Source: Desulfurispirillum indicum S5 (GTDB lineage Bacteria > Chrysiogenota > Chrysiogenetes > Chrysiogenales > Chrysiogenaceae). From it: a stretch of DNA of 64,000 nucleotides. Below, piece after piece: positions 35,293-44,344 of the stretch. The notes under the pieces are model-generated. The model saw nothing but the letters and a program-made list of their open reading frames with translations, did not search any database and was not told where the DNA came from. Every line of letters starts with the position of its first letter. Position 1 is the stretch's first letter. Position numbers and translations under genes: made by a program. The stretch lies in NCBI RefSeq assembly GCF_000177635.2, contig NC_014836.1, positions 539,501 to 603,500 on the forward strand, written 5' to 3'.

Positions 35293-35801
35293 GCCACTTT
35301 TGACTCGCCAAAAGTGGCTGGGAAGCGACTCCCAGTGCTGTTCTTATCAGCCGTTCGCTCGCCTGGAACTGGGGACCGCAAACAACCGCCGTCGTGGCGT
35401 CAAACCTGCGGGTCCATAGCGTTCCAGTCTTCGCGTTCTGGCTGGGCCAGCACACGGGGGAGAGGCAGAAACAGTCCGTTCCCCCCTGAGCCCGTCCGGT
35501 GAGTGCGACGCCTGGCTGGCAAGACCCGAACGGGACACCTGCAGGAAGCAGGTGGTCCGGCAGCACTGCAAGGAGGCAGGGGTCAGGCAACGCAAAGAGG
35601 CCCAGGTGCAAGGCGCGGGCAAAGCGAGGAGGGAGGCGTACTCCCTGTACGTCGCAGTGACGAGCGATGCCCGGCAACGCCGCAGATGGGGCTCTTTGAG
35701 CAGCCTGCTGCCGGATCTCCAGAACAGGCGAGCCAACGATCCGGAAAAACGGGCGTTCGGGGGGCGCGTTTTTGTGTCCTTTTTGAGCGGACAAAAAGGA
35801 C
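35293..35801 (-). repeat. Repeat family A, copy 3 (long form, B element at a different site)
   Basis: Inverted relative to copy 1, with hairpins GCCACTTTT/AAAAGTGGC at 35293-35318 and GTCCTTTTTG/CAAAAAGGAC at 35776-35801. It carries a B insertion at 35584-35707, where copy 1 is uninterrupted. Relative to copy 2 it lacks about 29 bp between two CCGCC direct repeats near 35390. Similarity to copy 1 continues on both sides. The 35802-35925 stretch holds no gene. Confidence 0.8.
35584..35707 (-). repeat. Repeat family B, copy 9 (nested in A3)
   Basis: A 124-bp diverged copy from CAGGCAACGCAAAG to TTTGAGCAGCCTG with central CGTACTCCCTGTACG. Copy A1 at about 165 shows the uninterrupted sequence (CCAGCAGACACTGC). 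Confidence 0.75.
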
Positions 35802-35925
35802 AATATCCGTAAACGAAACGAGGAATACTCGATGAGTCAAGCAAACACAATTAATATGGTTTTTCGTGTGGTAAATATCTGGATAATAGTGCCTTAACCC
35901 AAGTCGACAAGGTGCGAAACTTCAG

Positions 35926-36864
35926 TTAGAGGAAAGTGTTGCCAACCTGTACTCCATAGCCATTGGCAAAGGCATGGGCGTCAATGACGCGTTTGCCCTG
36001 GGGCTGAACTTTTTTCAGCCGCAGGGCGCCCTGCCTGCAGGCAATTTCTATGCCCTGCAGATCAATGGACAGCACCTGGCCTGGAGCGCCACTGCCCTGG
36101 GTTGGTTCAGCCTCCAGTATCTTGACATCCTTGTCCCGCCAGCGGCAGCGACAGCCCGGCCATGGGGTAAAAGCGCGGATGCGTCGTTCAAGCGTGACAG
36201 CATCTTCATGCCAGGTGAGGATTCCCTCTTCTCTGCGCAGTTTCGGGGCGTAGGTGTGCTGGGAATGATCCTGGGGGGTGAACTGCGCTGTTCCCTGGAA
36301 AACTGCCGCGAGGGCTTCCAGGATGGCCTCAGCGCCCAGAGGGGCCAGGTGGTCATGGAGTTGGGCGGCGTTCATGGCGTCTATGGGGGTCGCTTTTTTC
36401 AGAACCATGTCACCGGTATCCAGCCCGGCGTCCATGCGGATGATGGTGATACCGGTTTCGGGGCAGCCTTCCAGGATGGCGCGTTGAATCGGCGCGGCTC
36501 CCCGGAAATGGGGCAGCAGGGAGGCGTGGATGTTGTAGCAGCCGAATGGTGGGATATCCAGGAATTCCTGGGGCAGGATCTGGCCGTAGGCGACGACCAC
36601 AATGGCGTCCAGGTTTAAATCCGCTATTTGCGCAAGGAACTGGGGGTTTTTGCGAACCCTTGCCGGAGTCAGTACGGGAATGCCCAGCTGGAGTGCCTTT
36701 GTCTTTACCGCTGACGGGGTCAGTTGCAGTGTGCGCCCGGCGGGCCGATCTGGCTGAGTGATGACAATGGGTATTTCGTAGACGCTTGCCAAGGCTTCAA
36801 GTGCGGGGACACTGAATTCCGGGGTGCCCATGAAACCGACGCGCTTTGCCGATGGGGTATTCAC
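35926..36864 (-). CDS. fmt: Methionyl-tRNA formyltransferase
   Basis: A 312-residue enzyme that formylates initiator Met-tRNA. N-terminal formyltransferase fold with GFMGTPEFSVPAL, the catalytic region NIHASLLPHFRGAAPIQRAI, and the family motif GITIIRMDAGLDTGDM. The C-terminal OB-like domain has RAFTPWPGC. It starts with GTG overlapping the def stop by 4 bases (GTGA), so def-fmt are translationally coupled. Confidence 0.97.
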   Translation of the reverse strand: MNTPSAKRVGFMGTPEFSVPALEALASVYEIPIVITQPDRPAGRTLQLTPSAVKTKALQLGIPVLTPARVRKNPQFLAQIADLNLDAIVVVAYGQILPQEFLDIPPFGCYNIHASLLPHFRGAAPIQRAILEGCPETGITIIRMDAGLDTGDMVLKKATPIDAMNAAQLHDHLAPLGAEAILEALAAVFQGTAQFTPQDHSQHTYAPKLRREEGILTWHEDAVTLERRIRAFTPWPGCRCRWRDKDVKILEAEPTQGSGAPGQVLSIDLQGIEIACRQGALRLKKVQPQGKRVIDAHAFANGYGVQVGNTFL

Positions 36865-37376
36865 TGGTACGAACCTTCCTTCATGGCTTTGCGGATTTTG
36901 CGCCTGATCAGATCGCGTTCTGAAGAACCCAGGTGTTCAATGAAGAGTTTGCCGTTGAGATGATCCATTTCGTGCTGGGCGATGATGGCGGTAAACCCGT
37001 CAAGGATCGCGGTCTGCTCCTGGCCCTGCAGGTCGTTGAACTGCACCTGTATGCGCTCGTAACGCTTTATTTCACCGTAATAGCCGGGAACGGAGAGGCA
37101 GCCTTCCTCGAAGGTGGTCAGGCCTTCGCCCGAGAGAATTTGCGGATTGATGAGCACCAGGGGCTGCGCTTCCTCCTCTTTGCCGCTGGCGGGATCCAGC
37201 ACGCATATCCGGCGCAGGATGCCGATTTGTGGAGCGGCCAGGCCGACGCCGTTGGCATTGTACATGGTGTCAAACATGTCGCTGACCAGCTGCTGCAGGG
37301 CACTGTCAAATTGCGTGACTGGCTGGGATATCTTTTTCAGTAGGGGGTCTGGGTACGTGAGTATGGGATGGATCAT
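36861..37376 (-). CDS. def: Peptide deformylase
   Basis: A 171-residue metallo-hydrolase that removes the N-formyl group from new proteins. The three motifs are GVGLAAPQIG (residues about 40-49), EEGCLSVPG (metal-ligand Cys, about 90-98) and HEMDHLNG (metal-ligand histidines, near 135). GAGG precedes the ATG. It sits between the glycosyltransferase pair and fmt in one minus-strand run. Confidence 0.97.
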   Translation of the reverse strand: MIHPILTYPDPLLKKISQPVTQFDSALQQLVSDMFDTMYNANGVGLAAPQIGILRRICVLDPASGKEEEAQPLVLINPQILSGEGLTTFEEGCLSVPGYYGEIKRYERIQVQFNDLQGQEQTAILDGFTAIIAQHEMDHLNGKLFIEHLGSSERDLIRRKIRKAMKEGSYQ

Positions 37377-37385
37377 GGTATTGCC

Positions 37386-38360
37386 TCACACGCCGAAGGC
37401 TTGCAGTTGCTCGATGATATCTTCGGGGTAAATATGGTTGGTACAGCTGTTATCGGCTGGGCAGTGGGCCAGGCTGCATGGAGCGCACCTGATGGTGCTT
37501 TCGATGCAGGTTGCGCGGTGGTGAACCGGGCCCTGCAGGGCGAGGGAGGTTGACCCGTAGAGGGCGCTGACGCGGGCTCCGACCATATCCGCCACATACA
37601 TGGCATCGGACTGCACGCCGGTGTAGATCCCGGCCACCATGGTCATGCCCGCAAGGGACTCCAGGGAGGTGTTGCCACACAGGGATATGCCCATGCCGGA
37701 TGTTTCAATGATGGTGGTGGCTTTGGCAGCGTCTTCAGCGCTGCCGACCAGCACTGGAGTTCTGCCGCGGCTGGTCAGCCACTGACACAGCTCAATGAAG
37801 AACTTTACGGGCCACTGCTGGGATGGCAGTGTTCCCTGCACCGAGAGAATGACCGGGTTTTGCAGCTGCCGGGCAAACATTTCGCCGCGGGTGACTTCGT
37901 CGGAGCCGGGAAGGATGCTCGGGGCGATGGAGAAGCTGTGGATGCCGGTGGCATTTTTCAGCAGATGGTGGTAGCGATACTCCTGGGAAGGGTTGCTGGC
38001 AGGGAAGGAGACCACATTGCTGTACTTTTTCTGGATGTTTTCGGGCAGGTCGCCGAAGCCCCAGTTGTCCTGTTTACGTACCCAGCGCCCAAGAGAGGCG
38101 CTTTCGCGGTTTCCCTGCAGATCAACGACGCGGTCGAAGTGATGGCGGCGCAACTTCCAGTAATTTTTCATTTTCTGAGAGGGTTTCAGGGGAATGACAT
38201 CATCGGCAATGCCGAGAGAGCTGACAAAGCTGGCGTGATCTTCCCGCGCGGCCAGCGCGATGGTGCCATTCATGCGATCTGTATCCCGAACGCCTTTGAG
38301 GGCCAGGGACGACTTGGTAATGCCGGCAATGGTATCTGGCAGAATAAAAAGTGTTTTCAT
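37386..38360 (-). CDS. Glycosyltransferase family 9 (heptosyltransferase-like), first copy
   Basis: A 324-residue GT9 protein, a family that adds heptose or related sugars to the LPS core using ADP-activated donors. It has the two-Rossmann GT-B layout: an N-terminal VDLQGN motif (about 78-83), the conserved middle ILSVQGTLPSQQWPVKFFIEL, and the donor-site GIYTGVQSDAMYVADMVGARVSALYGSTS. C-terminal cysteines (CAPCSLAHCPADNSC) match many heptosyltransferase II proteins. Its ATG overlaps the upstream GT9 stop (ATGA). Confidence 0.88.
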   Translation of the reverse strand: MKTLFILPDTIAGITKSSLALKGVRDTDRMNGTIALAAREDHASFVSSLGIADDVIPLKPSQKMKNYWKLRRHHFDRVVDLQGNRESASLGRWVRKQDNWGFGDLPENIQKKYSNVVSFPASNPSQEYRYHHLLKNATGIHSFSIAPSILPGSDEVTRGEMFARQLQNPVILSVQGTLPSQQWPVKFFIELCQWLTSRGRTPVLVGSAEDAAKATTIIETSGMGISLCGNTSLESLAGMTMVAGIYTGVQSDAMYVADMVGARVSALYGSTSLALQGPVHHRATCIESTIRCAPCSLAHCPADNSCTNHIYPEDIIEQLQAFGV

Positions 38361-39367
38361 TGCATCACCCGCTCACAGGTCCAGTATACTTCGTCAGTGT
38401 CCACCAGATCCATGCAGTAGTGTCCTGGCTTGTCGCAGGTGTCGCTGTTGCACGGGGTGCAGAGAATTCCTTCCGCCTGCATCAGGGCCGCCTTGGGGGA
38501 GATAGGGCCCCAGAGCTGGGAGTCCGAGGGGCCGAACACGGTAACCAGGGGGATATGCATGCTGTCTGCCAGGTGAATCGGTGCCGCTTCTCCGCCCAGT
38601 ACTATCTTTGCGCCGGCAACCAGGCCGATCAGGGTGGTTATATCGGTTTGGGCCACCAGGTTGGTGTGGGGAATATCTCCCAGGGCGCGGGTGATGCTTT
38701 GGCCGATGTACTCGTCCTTGGCTGCGCCTGTGAGCACGATGTGCAGCTGATGGTTTGCACGGAGCCCTTTGGCTACATCCGCCATTCGCTCGGCGGGCCA
38801 GCATTTCAGTGGTTCATCGGCAGGGCCGGTGCAGATCAGCGCGTAGTGACCGAAATGTTCCCGTAGTACGCGTGAGGCTGCCCGCAAAGAGCGCGCAGGG
38901 GGTTCCCAGGGTTCAGCGGTTCGAGCTGATGTCTTGATGAGTCCAAGATCCTGGAGCAGGCTTACGAAGTAGGAGCTGCGATGGTTGGTGGTGTTATGCA
39001 GGCACAGGGTCGACTTTTTGTGCAGGGCGGAGCGTTTCCAGTTTTTCCCCTCGGAGCCCATCAGGCAGGCGATGCGGGCATGGCGTGCGATGGACAGGTG
39101 ATCGGGATTTTCCTCCAGGAGAAGTGCTGTGCTGTACTTCTGGGGTGCCAGGCGCAGGCCGAGTTCTTCGGCACTGCTGCTTGAGTCCTTGCGAAACGGC
39201 AGCAATTTATCTATATAAGGGGTGTCCATGTAGAGAGGTGCGGTGCTGGCGTCCGCAACCAGGTCAATGGGTATGTCTGGGTGATTTTCCCGCAGGGATC
39301 TGATCGCTTTGAATGCCATGATGGCGTAGTTTATCCGACTTGGAAGGAATACCAGTAGCTTTTCCAT
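38357..39367 (-). CDS. Glycosyltransferase family 9 (heptosyltransferase-like), second copy
   Basis: A 336-residue GT9 paralogue. Motifs are ALICTGPADEPLKCWPAERM in the middle and GEAAPIHLADSMHIPLVTVFGPSD at the donor site. A C-terminal CTPCNSDTCDKPGHYCMD cluster parallels that of its neighbour. It overlaps the next gene by 4 bases. With lptD in the window it supports a Gram-negative LPS envelope. Its start codon is only 26 bases from the divergent permease start, so the two promoters must overlap or lie within coding sequence. Confidence 0.87.
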   Translation of the reverse strand: MEKLLVFLPSRINYAIMAFKAIRSLRENHPDIPIDLVADASTAPLYMDTPYIDKLLPFRKDSSSSAEELGLRLAPQKYSTALLLEENPDHLSIARHARIACLMGSEGKNWKRSALHKKSTLCLHNTTNHRSSYFVSLLQDLGLIKTSARTAEPWEPPARSLRAASRVLREHFGHYALICTGPADEPLKCWPAERMADVAKGLRANHQLHIVLTGAAKDEYIGQSITRALGDIPHTNLVAQTDITTLIGLVAGAKIVLGGEAAPIHLADSMHIPLVTVFGPSDSQLWGPISPKAALMQAEGILCTPCNSDTCDKPGHYCMDLVDTDEVYWTCERVMQ

Positions 39368-39393
39368 ACATCCTGTTTCTTTCAGAGGAGTTC

Positions 39394-40485
39394 ATGGCAA
39401 AAAAAGGCCTTGCCAAAATAAAACAGCCTTGGCAAACCATGGGGCTGTTCAGTTTACTTCTGTGTGCGGCCTTTATGCCGACAGCGGCAATGCTGCTGGC
39501 GCAAAAAACCCCGCACCTTGCGCCTGTTGGTATATCATGGGGCTGGGTGCTGCTGGTGCCCATGATCTGCCTGCCGATTTCCATTGGCCTTGGCGCCGCG
39601 ATAGTTTACCTGAGTAAAAACCAGTCCGTTATACTGATATTTACCCTTTTATGCAATTTCTTTATTCCGGCGCACAGCATCATACTTTCGCTGTTGATGC
39701 TCTCTGTTGCCATTCAGGTGTATGTCGTCACCAAGGTTTTCCACGATCCGGCGGCGCGTATTCGGGAGTTGTTTTTGCTGGGAGTGTCGCCGCAGCGGCA
39801 GTTCGTGCACTCTGTGCTGCCTCGGGTTCTGAAGAACCTGCACTGGATGTACCTGTGTTCACTGGCTCTGTGTCTCTACTGTGCCATGAACTGGAACCTT
39901 GACCCGTCCATCAACGCAGGGAAAGTAGTCTTTGCGATGATTATCCCATTTGCCTTCTTCGTAATGGGTTCCTGGCAGGTTTCGCACCTGAGGGATCCCT
40001 ACAGTTCCTCCGCGCCTGCCACGCTTTTTCTCCTGGTGCTGGTGCTTGGGACTCTGGCGAATCAGGGGTATGCGCTGGTGGACCAGTGGCCGCTGGCTGA
40101 AATTCAGTGGGTTTCGAGGGCAATGCTGTTGCTGTTTGCCCCACTGGCAGCTCTGGGAGCCTTGATGGCTGACGCGGGGACAACGGCGCGTAAAACCCTG
40201 CTGGCTCTGGGTGTTATGGTGGTGGGAGTAGGGGATTTCAGCCTTTACGGTTCTTCTTTGCTGGTGGTTTCCGATGTCCTGTCGGTTCGGCAGGTCTGTG
40301 TGGCGCTGGTGGCGGCGGTGACCATGTCCGCTTTCTGGTCGGGGTCGTGGAAGACGGCATTGGCTGCCATGATCCTCTACGGCGCCATTATTCTCTCCTT
40401 CGATCCGGTGGGGAAATATTTCGCCATACCCCTGCTTTTTCTGGTATCATGGCTGAAGCCTCAATTCAGTTTTGGTGGAATATAG
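39394..40485 (+). CDS. ABC transporter permease (binding-protein-dependent type)
   Basis: A 363-residue integral membrane protein with about ten hydrophobic segments. Residues about 119-147 (DPAARIRELFLLGVSPQRQF, then VHSVLPRVL) fit the EAA loop of importer permeases (EAAxxLGASxxxxFxxVxLP), through which the ATPase drives transport. AGAGGAG precedes the ATG. The next gene, 3 bases away, is an ABC-type subunit that lacks its ATPase motifs. No substrate-binding protein gene is adjacent. Resemblance is to iron, spermidine or thiamine importer permeases; the substrate is unknown. Confidence 0.75.
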   Translation: MAKKGLAKIKQPWQTMGLFSLLLCAAFMPTAAMLLAQKTPHLAPVGISWGWVLLVPMICLPISIGLGAAIVYLSKNQSVILIFTLLCNFFIPAHSIILSLLMLSVAIQVYVVTKVFHDPAARIRELFLLGVSPQRQFVHSVLPRVLKNLHWMYLCSLALCLYCAMNWNLDPSINAGKVVFAMIIPFAFFVMGSWQVSHLRDPYSSSAPATLFLLVLVLGTLANQGYALVDQWPLAEIQWVSRAMLLLFAPLAALGALMADAGTTARKTLLALGVMVVGVGDFSLYGSSLLVVSDVLSVRQVCVALVAAVTMSAFWSGSWKTALAAMILYGAIILSFDPVGKYFAIPLLFLVSWLKPQFSFGGI

Positions 40486-40488
40486 GTC

Positions 40489-41508
40489 ATGCTCCATCTT
40501 AAAGGAATCGTCATAGACGGTGCCCAGAATGAATGCGACTTTACCTTCAGGAAAGGTCTTTTCTACAGCCTTTTGGGTGATGATGACTCTGGTGCACCAG
40601 AGTTATTTCGAACCATTGCCGGTCTGCAGGCTCCTGCTTCCGGGAGAATAGTCTTTGGTGGCCGCGATATCACCGGATTCCACCCCTCAAAACGCGGGAT
40701 GATCACCATTACTTCCGAGCCGATCTTTGATATGGAACAGACGGTTATGGAAAACATCATGCTCTTTCGTTCGGCAGAACGCCGGATTGCCCTGGAAGCC
40801 GCAGATCTGATGGGCCTTGGCAACTATGTTCATCGTTCCTGCAGGAAGCTCGATCTGGGAGTACTGCAACGGGTGAGCATGGCACGGGCACTGACCCGCA
40901 AACCCCAGGTTCTCTTGCTGGAAAACCCTGTGGATCGTCTGGGTTTTGCGGAGGGGCTGTACTGTCTGCAGGTTCTCAAGGAGGCCCTGACTCCACTGGG
41001 GAGTCTGATTCTTCACTTTACCGGCTGCTCCCGTGCGGCCATGGAAGGCAGCGACGAGCTGATTGTCGTCGACGATGCCGATTTTGTGGAGGCCGGAGCT
41101 CCCGAAGCGCTGTACTACCATCCCCGCACTCGCCTTGGTGCCGAGCGCACGGGCGAGGTGAACTATATCAGCGCTGTCGGTGTTGAGCAGAATCATCTGC
41201 AGCTGCCCTACGGCTATCCCATCAGCTATCCGCCAACTCGGTGTCGCGTTCAGGAGAAGCGCCCCTATACGATCATGTTCCGCCCTGAAGCCCCCACCCT
41301 CAGTACCCATAACGCGCCTGGCTGCCTGGCTATACCGGTTCAGGTGAAGCAGTGCTCCTTCCGGCGCACGGCCTTTCGGGTTGAGCTGATGGGGCAGCTG
41401 GGTGAAGAGTTTGTGGTCAACTCCTTTGAGCCCCTGGATATTCACCAGGAGCTCATGCTGAATATTCCCACAGCCCGCATGCACCTCATGGGGGCCATGG
41501 ACTCGTGA
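40489..41508 (+). CDS. ABC-type ATP-binding subunit with all catalytic motifs degenerate
   Basis: A 339-residue protein aligning along its length with FbpC/PotA-type importer ATPases, including a C-terminal TOBE-like region. Every nucleotide motif is altered. Walker A is GDDDSGAP (residues 30-37; Lys to Ala, Thr to Pro). The signature is LDLGVLQRV for LSGGxxQRV (121-129). Walker B is LLLENP for LLLDEP, losing the catalytic Glu (143-147). The switch His is FTGC (177-180), and the Q-loop Gln is missing. The frame is intact and coupled to the permease (3-base gap) and to murI (4-base overlap), so it is expressed. It is most likely a pseudo-ATPase with a structural or regulatory role. Confidence 0.8.
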   Translation: MLHLKGIVIDGAQNECDFTFRKGLFYSLLGDDDSGAPELFRTIAGLQAPASGRIVFGGRDITGFHPSKRGMITITSEPIFDMEQTVMENIMLFRSAERRIALEAADLMGLGNYVHRSCRKLDLGVLQRVSMARALTRKPQVLLLENPVDRLGFAEGLYCLQVLKEALTPLGSLILHFTGCSRAAMEGSDELIVVDDADFVEAGAPEALYYHPRTRLGAERTGEVNYISAVGVEQNHLQLPYGYPISYPPTRCRVQEKRPYTIMFRPEAPTLSTHNAPGCLAIPVQVKQCSFRRTAFRVELMGQLGEEFVVNSFEPLDIHQELMLNIPTARMHLMGAMDS

Positions 41509-42287
41509 AAACCATCGGCATATTTGATTCCGGTGTGGGTGGAATCACCGTACTCAAAGCCATCCGCCGCGCCCTCCCCACCTTTGATATTCTCTACCTG
41601 GGTGATACGGCACGGGTTCCCTATGGGACGAAGTCGCGGGAGACCGTTTTGCGCTACTCTCTGCAGGTAGGTGACTTCCTTTACCGTAAGGGAATCGATT
41701 TACTGGTGATTGCCTGTAATACGGCTACGGCCTATGGGCTCCATGAAATACGTGCACGCTACGACATTCCCGTGATTGGCGTGATTGAACCGGGTGCCCA
41801 GGCGACGGTTGCCCTGAGTCGCAGTGGTCGCATCGCAGTGATTGGTACCAGTGCTACGGTGCAGAGCGGTCAGTACCGCTCGACTATCCAGCACTATCTT
41901 CCCGATGCCGATGTCCGTGAGATCGCCTGCCCCATGCTGGTGCCCCTGGTGGAGGAAAACTGGTGTGGCACTGATGTGGCTCACCTGATTCTGCAGCGCT
42001 ATCTTGGCCAGCTGCGTGGCCAGGTGGATACCCTGGTGCTGGGATGTACCCACTACCCCATGCTGAAGGAAGATATCGCCCGCGTGCTGCCGGGGGTTAC
42101 CCAGGTGGACTCGGCGGAAGAGACCGCGCGGACCATTGTCGGCCTGACTGGAGTACCTGCCCCGGGAACGCTGGGAACGCTGGGGACGACAACCTACTAT
42201 ATGACCGATACTTCACAGCGTTTTGCGGAAATTGCCAGCAGTTTTCTGGGTGAGTCCGTGGGGAGCATTGAGCACATCGATCTCTGA
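41505..42287 (+). CDS. murI: Glutamate racemase
   Basis: A 260-residue enzyme that makes D-glutamate for peptidoglycan. The N-terminal GIFDSGVGG motif and the two catalytic cysteines, Cys71 (ACNTATAYG) and Cys181 (LGCTHYPML), are present. It starts with GTG overlapping the upstream stop (GTGA). A short Gly/Thr-rich insert near residue 215 (GTLGTLGTT) is unusual but in frame. Confidence 0.96.
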   Translation: MKTIGIFDSGVGGITVLKAIRRALPTFDILYLGDTARVPYGTKSRETVLRYSLQVGDFLYRKGIDLLVIACNTATAYGLHEIRARYDIPVIGVIEPGAQATVALSRSGRIAVIGTSATVQSGQYRSTIQHYLPDADVREIACPMLVPLVEENWCGTDVAHLILQRYLGQLRGQVDTLVLGCTHYPMLKEDIARVLPGVTQVDSAEETARTIVGLTGVPAPGTLGTLGTTTYYMTDTSQRFAEIASSFLGESVGSIEHIDL

Positions 42288-42340
42288 TGACCTGCTGAAA
42301 TCTCGGCTGCACGGTGAAATGTTATTTTGAAAGGATATAC

Positions 42341-43075
42341 ATGCGAACTCAGAGGGCTCCCCACGAGCTGCGACCGATCACGATCACGAGAAATTACACC
42401 AAATACGCCGAAGGCAGCGTGCTGATTGCCATGGGCGAGACCATCGTGCTGTGCAACGCCACGGTTCAGAAGACGGTTCCCCGCTTTCTGATCGGCAAGG
42501 ACAGCGGCTGGGTAACGGCTGAGTACTCCATGCTGCCCCGCGCCACCGATGTGCGTAATCGCCGGGAATCCCAGCAGGGGCGGCCCTCCGGGCGCACCAT
42601 GGAAATTCAGCGCCTGATTGGGCGTTCGCTGCGCAGCATCATCGATCTGCACGCCATGAGCGGCTACACTATTACCATTGACTGTGACGTGCTGCAGGCT
42701 GACGGGGGAACCCGCTGCGCTTCCGTGAACGGAGCCTTTATTGCTCTGGCTGACGCCGTGGATTCGATGCTCGCGGCGGGCATGATCGGTGAGTCCCCTC
42801 TTCGCAGCACGGTGGCAGCTATCAGTGTCGGCATATTCAACAACTGGCCGCTTGCCGATCTGGATTATCTGGAAGACAGCCAGGCCATGGTGGATATGAA
42901 CGTGGTGGCGACGGGAAAAGGGGAGTTTGTGGAGATTCAGGGGACCGGCGAGAGTCGTCCCTTCTCCCGCAAAGATCACGATATTCTGCTGGAACTGGCG
43001 CTGGATGGTATCGGACAGATCAGCGCCCTGCAGTTCGAACAGTTGAGTGCCCAAATCAGACAGCACCTGGAGTAG
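42341..43075 (+). CDS. rph: Ribonuclease PH
   Basis: A 244-residue phosphorolytic 3' exoribonuclease that trims tRNA ends. Typical segments are GSVLIAMGETIVLCNATV, GWVTAEYSMLPRAT, the phosphate/RNA-binding RGRxxR-like stretch (QQGRPSGRTMEIQRLIGR), the double-Asp region LQADGGTR and YLEDSQAMVDMNVV. The ATG follows AAGGAT. Placement between murI and rdgB is a common arrangement. Confidence 0.97.
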   Translation: MRTQRAPHELRPITITRNYTKYAEGSVLIAMGETIVLCNATVQKTVPRFLIGKDSGWVTAEYSMLPRATDVRNRRESQQGRPSGRTMEIQRLIGRSLRSIIDLHAMSGYTITIDCDVLQADGGTRCASVNGAFIALADAVDSMLAAGMIGESPLRSTVAAISVGIFNNWPLADLDYLEDSQAMVDMNVVATGKGEFVEIQGTGESRPFSRKDHDILLELALDGIGQISALQFEQLSAQIRQHLE

Positions 43076-43079
43076 CACT

Positions 43080-43673
43080 ATGAAGATCATCCTGGCATCA
43101 AAGAATCGCAAAAAACTGATAGAACTCCGTGAGATCCTGCGAGATATCGGGGTTGAGGTGTACTCTCCCGAAGAGCTTGAAATCAACATCCCCGATGTGG
43201 AGGAGGATGGCAGTACTTTTGTGGAAAACGCCCTGAAAAAAGCGCGCTCAGCGCACCTCTACTCCGGGCTTCCGGCCATTGCCGATGACAGCGGTATCTG
43301 CGTGGATGCTCTCGGTGGAGCTCCCGGCGTCTACTCGGCCCGTTATGCCGGCGATCACTGTGACGATGATGACAATAACCGTAAACTCCTGGACGCGCTG
43401 AGCGAGGTGGAGGATCGGCGTGGGCGCTTTGCATGCGCTATCGCCTATGTGGATGACCAGCAGAGCCACACTGTGGAAGGCTTCTGCGAGGGCGTTGTCT
43501 TGCGGGCACCCCGGGGCGAAGGTGGTTTCGGCTATGACCCCCTCTTCCAGCCCACGGGTTTTGAGGAGAGCTTCGGCAGCCTTCCCAAGGAAGTGAAGAA
43601 TCGTATTTCCCATCGTTACAAAGCTATAGTGGCGTTGAAGCAATTTCTGCAGACTGTGCAGCAACCTGTCTGA
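43080..43673 (+). CDS. rdgB: XTP/dITP (non-canonical purine NTP) pyrophosphatase
   Basis: A 197-residue Ham1/RdgB family enzyme that removes dITP and XTP from the nucleotide pool. The motifs are the N-terminal ILASKNRKKLIELREIL, the metal-binding ADDSGICVDALGGAPGVYSARYAG, the conserved GEGGFGYDPLF (about 147-157), and the C-terminal KNRISHRYKA. It lies 4 bases after rph, a conserved neighbour, and just before the DUF2628-like gene. Confidence 0.97.
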   Translation: MKIILASKNRKKLIELREILRDIGVEVYSPEELEINIPDVEEDGSTFVENALKKARSAHLYSGLPAIADDSGICVDALGGAPGVYSARYAGDHCDDDDNNRKLLDALSEVEDRRGRFACAIAYVDDQQSHTVEGFCEGVVLRAPRGEGGFGYDPLFQPTGFEESFGSLPKEVKNRISHRYKAIVALKQFLQTVQQPV

Positions 43674-43682
43674 GGAGGAGAA

Positions 43683-44156
43683 GTGTTACGGAACGCCAGT
43701 AAAACGGAACTTCAGGAGCTGATCGGGCAGCACTGCCAGAAGCCTGAGAAGGTGCCGCTCTTCATGGGAGCCCTTGAAAAGATGCTGGTCAATGGACAGT
43801 TGATTTTCAAACCGACCTGGAGCTGGTGGGCTTTCTTTTTCAGTTGGGCCTATTTCCTCTACCGCAAGCTGTACCTGTGGGCGGCGGTGTTTTTTCTTGT
43901 CAATGTGATTACCGGCATGGTCGGTCTGAATCTGCTGGTGATGGTTGCGGCGGGGATCAGCGCCAAGTACCTTTATTTAAAGAAATTCACCGATGATCTG
44001 CAGGTGGCCGGCTTTGGCAGCCAGACCTTTGTCGAGGTGAAGTCCAACATGCGCCAGCTTGGCGGCTACCATAACTGGGTGGTGGTGCTGATTCTCCTGC
44101 TTGCGGGCATTGCCCTGTTGAGCGCGCTGATGGCTTTGCTGGCAGGAGGAATGTAG
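43683..44156 (+). CDS. DUF2628-like small membrane protein
   Basis: The GTG start has GAGGAGG upstream and lies 9 bases after rdgB. The 157-residue product has a soluble N-terminus, then FKPTWSWWAFFFSWAYFLYRK, the aromatic-rich helix typical of DUF2628 proteins, a second hydrophobic pair (residues about 70-100) and a C-terminal helix. No catalytic motif is seen. Function unknown; probably an inner-membrane protein co-expressed with the murI-rph-rdgB run. Confidence 0.72.
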   Translation: MLRNASKTELQELIGQHCQKPEKVPLFMGALEKMLVNGQLIFKPTWSWWAFFFSWAYFLYRKLYLWAAVFFLVNVITGMVGLNLLVMVAAGISAKYLYLKKFTDDLQVAGFGSQTFVEVKSNMRQLGGYHNWVVVLILLLAGIALLSALMALLAGGM

Positions 44157-44344
44157 TGAAACTGCCGCAGCGCGCTCTTCTGTAGAGGTTCTGTTCAGGT
44201 TTTCGCCGTCCACCAGTTTTGGGGAGACTGTGGCTTTTTTGCTCTGGAGCGGACTTCATGGCCGCTGCGAAGGTTCTTTCCTGTTGACGCATTGCCTCAA
44301 ATGTGCAAAAAATCAGGAACACACTACTTCAAAAGGGTCTTGCC

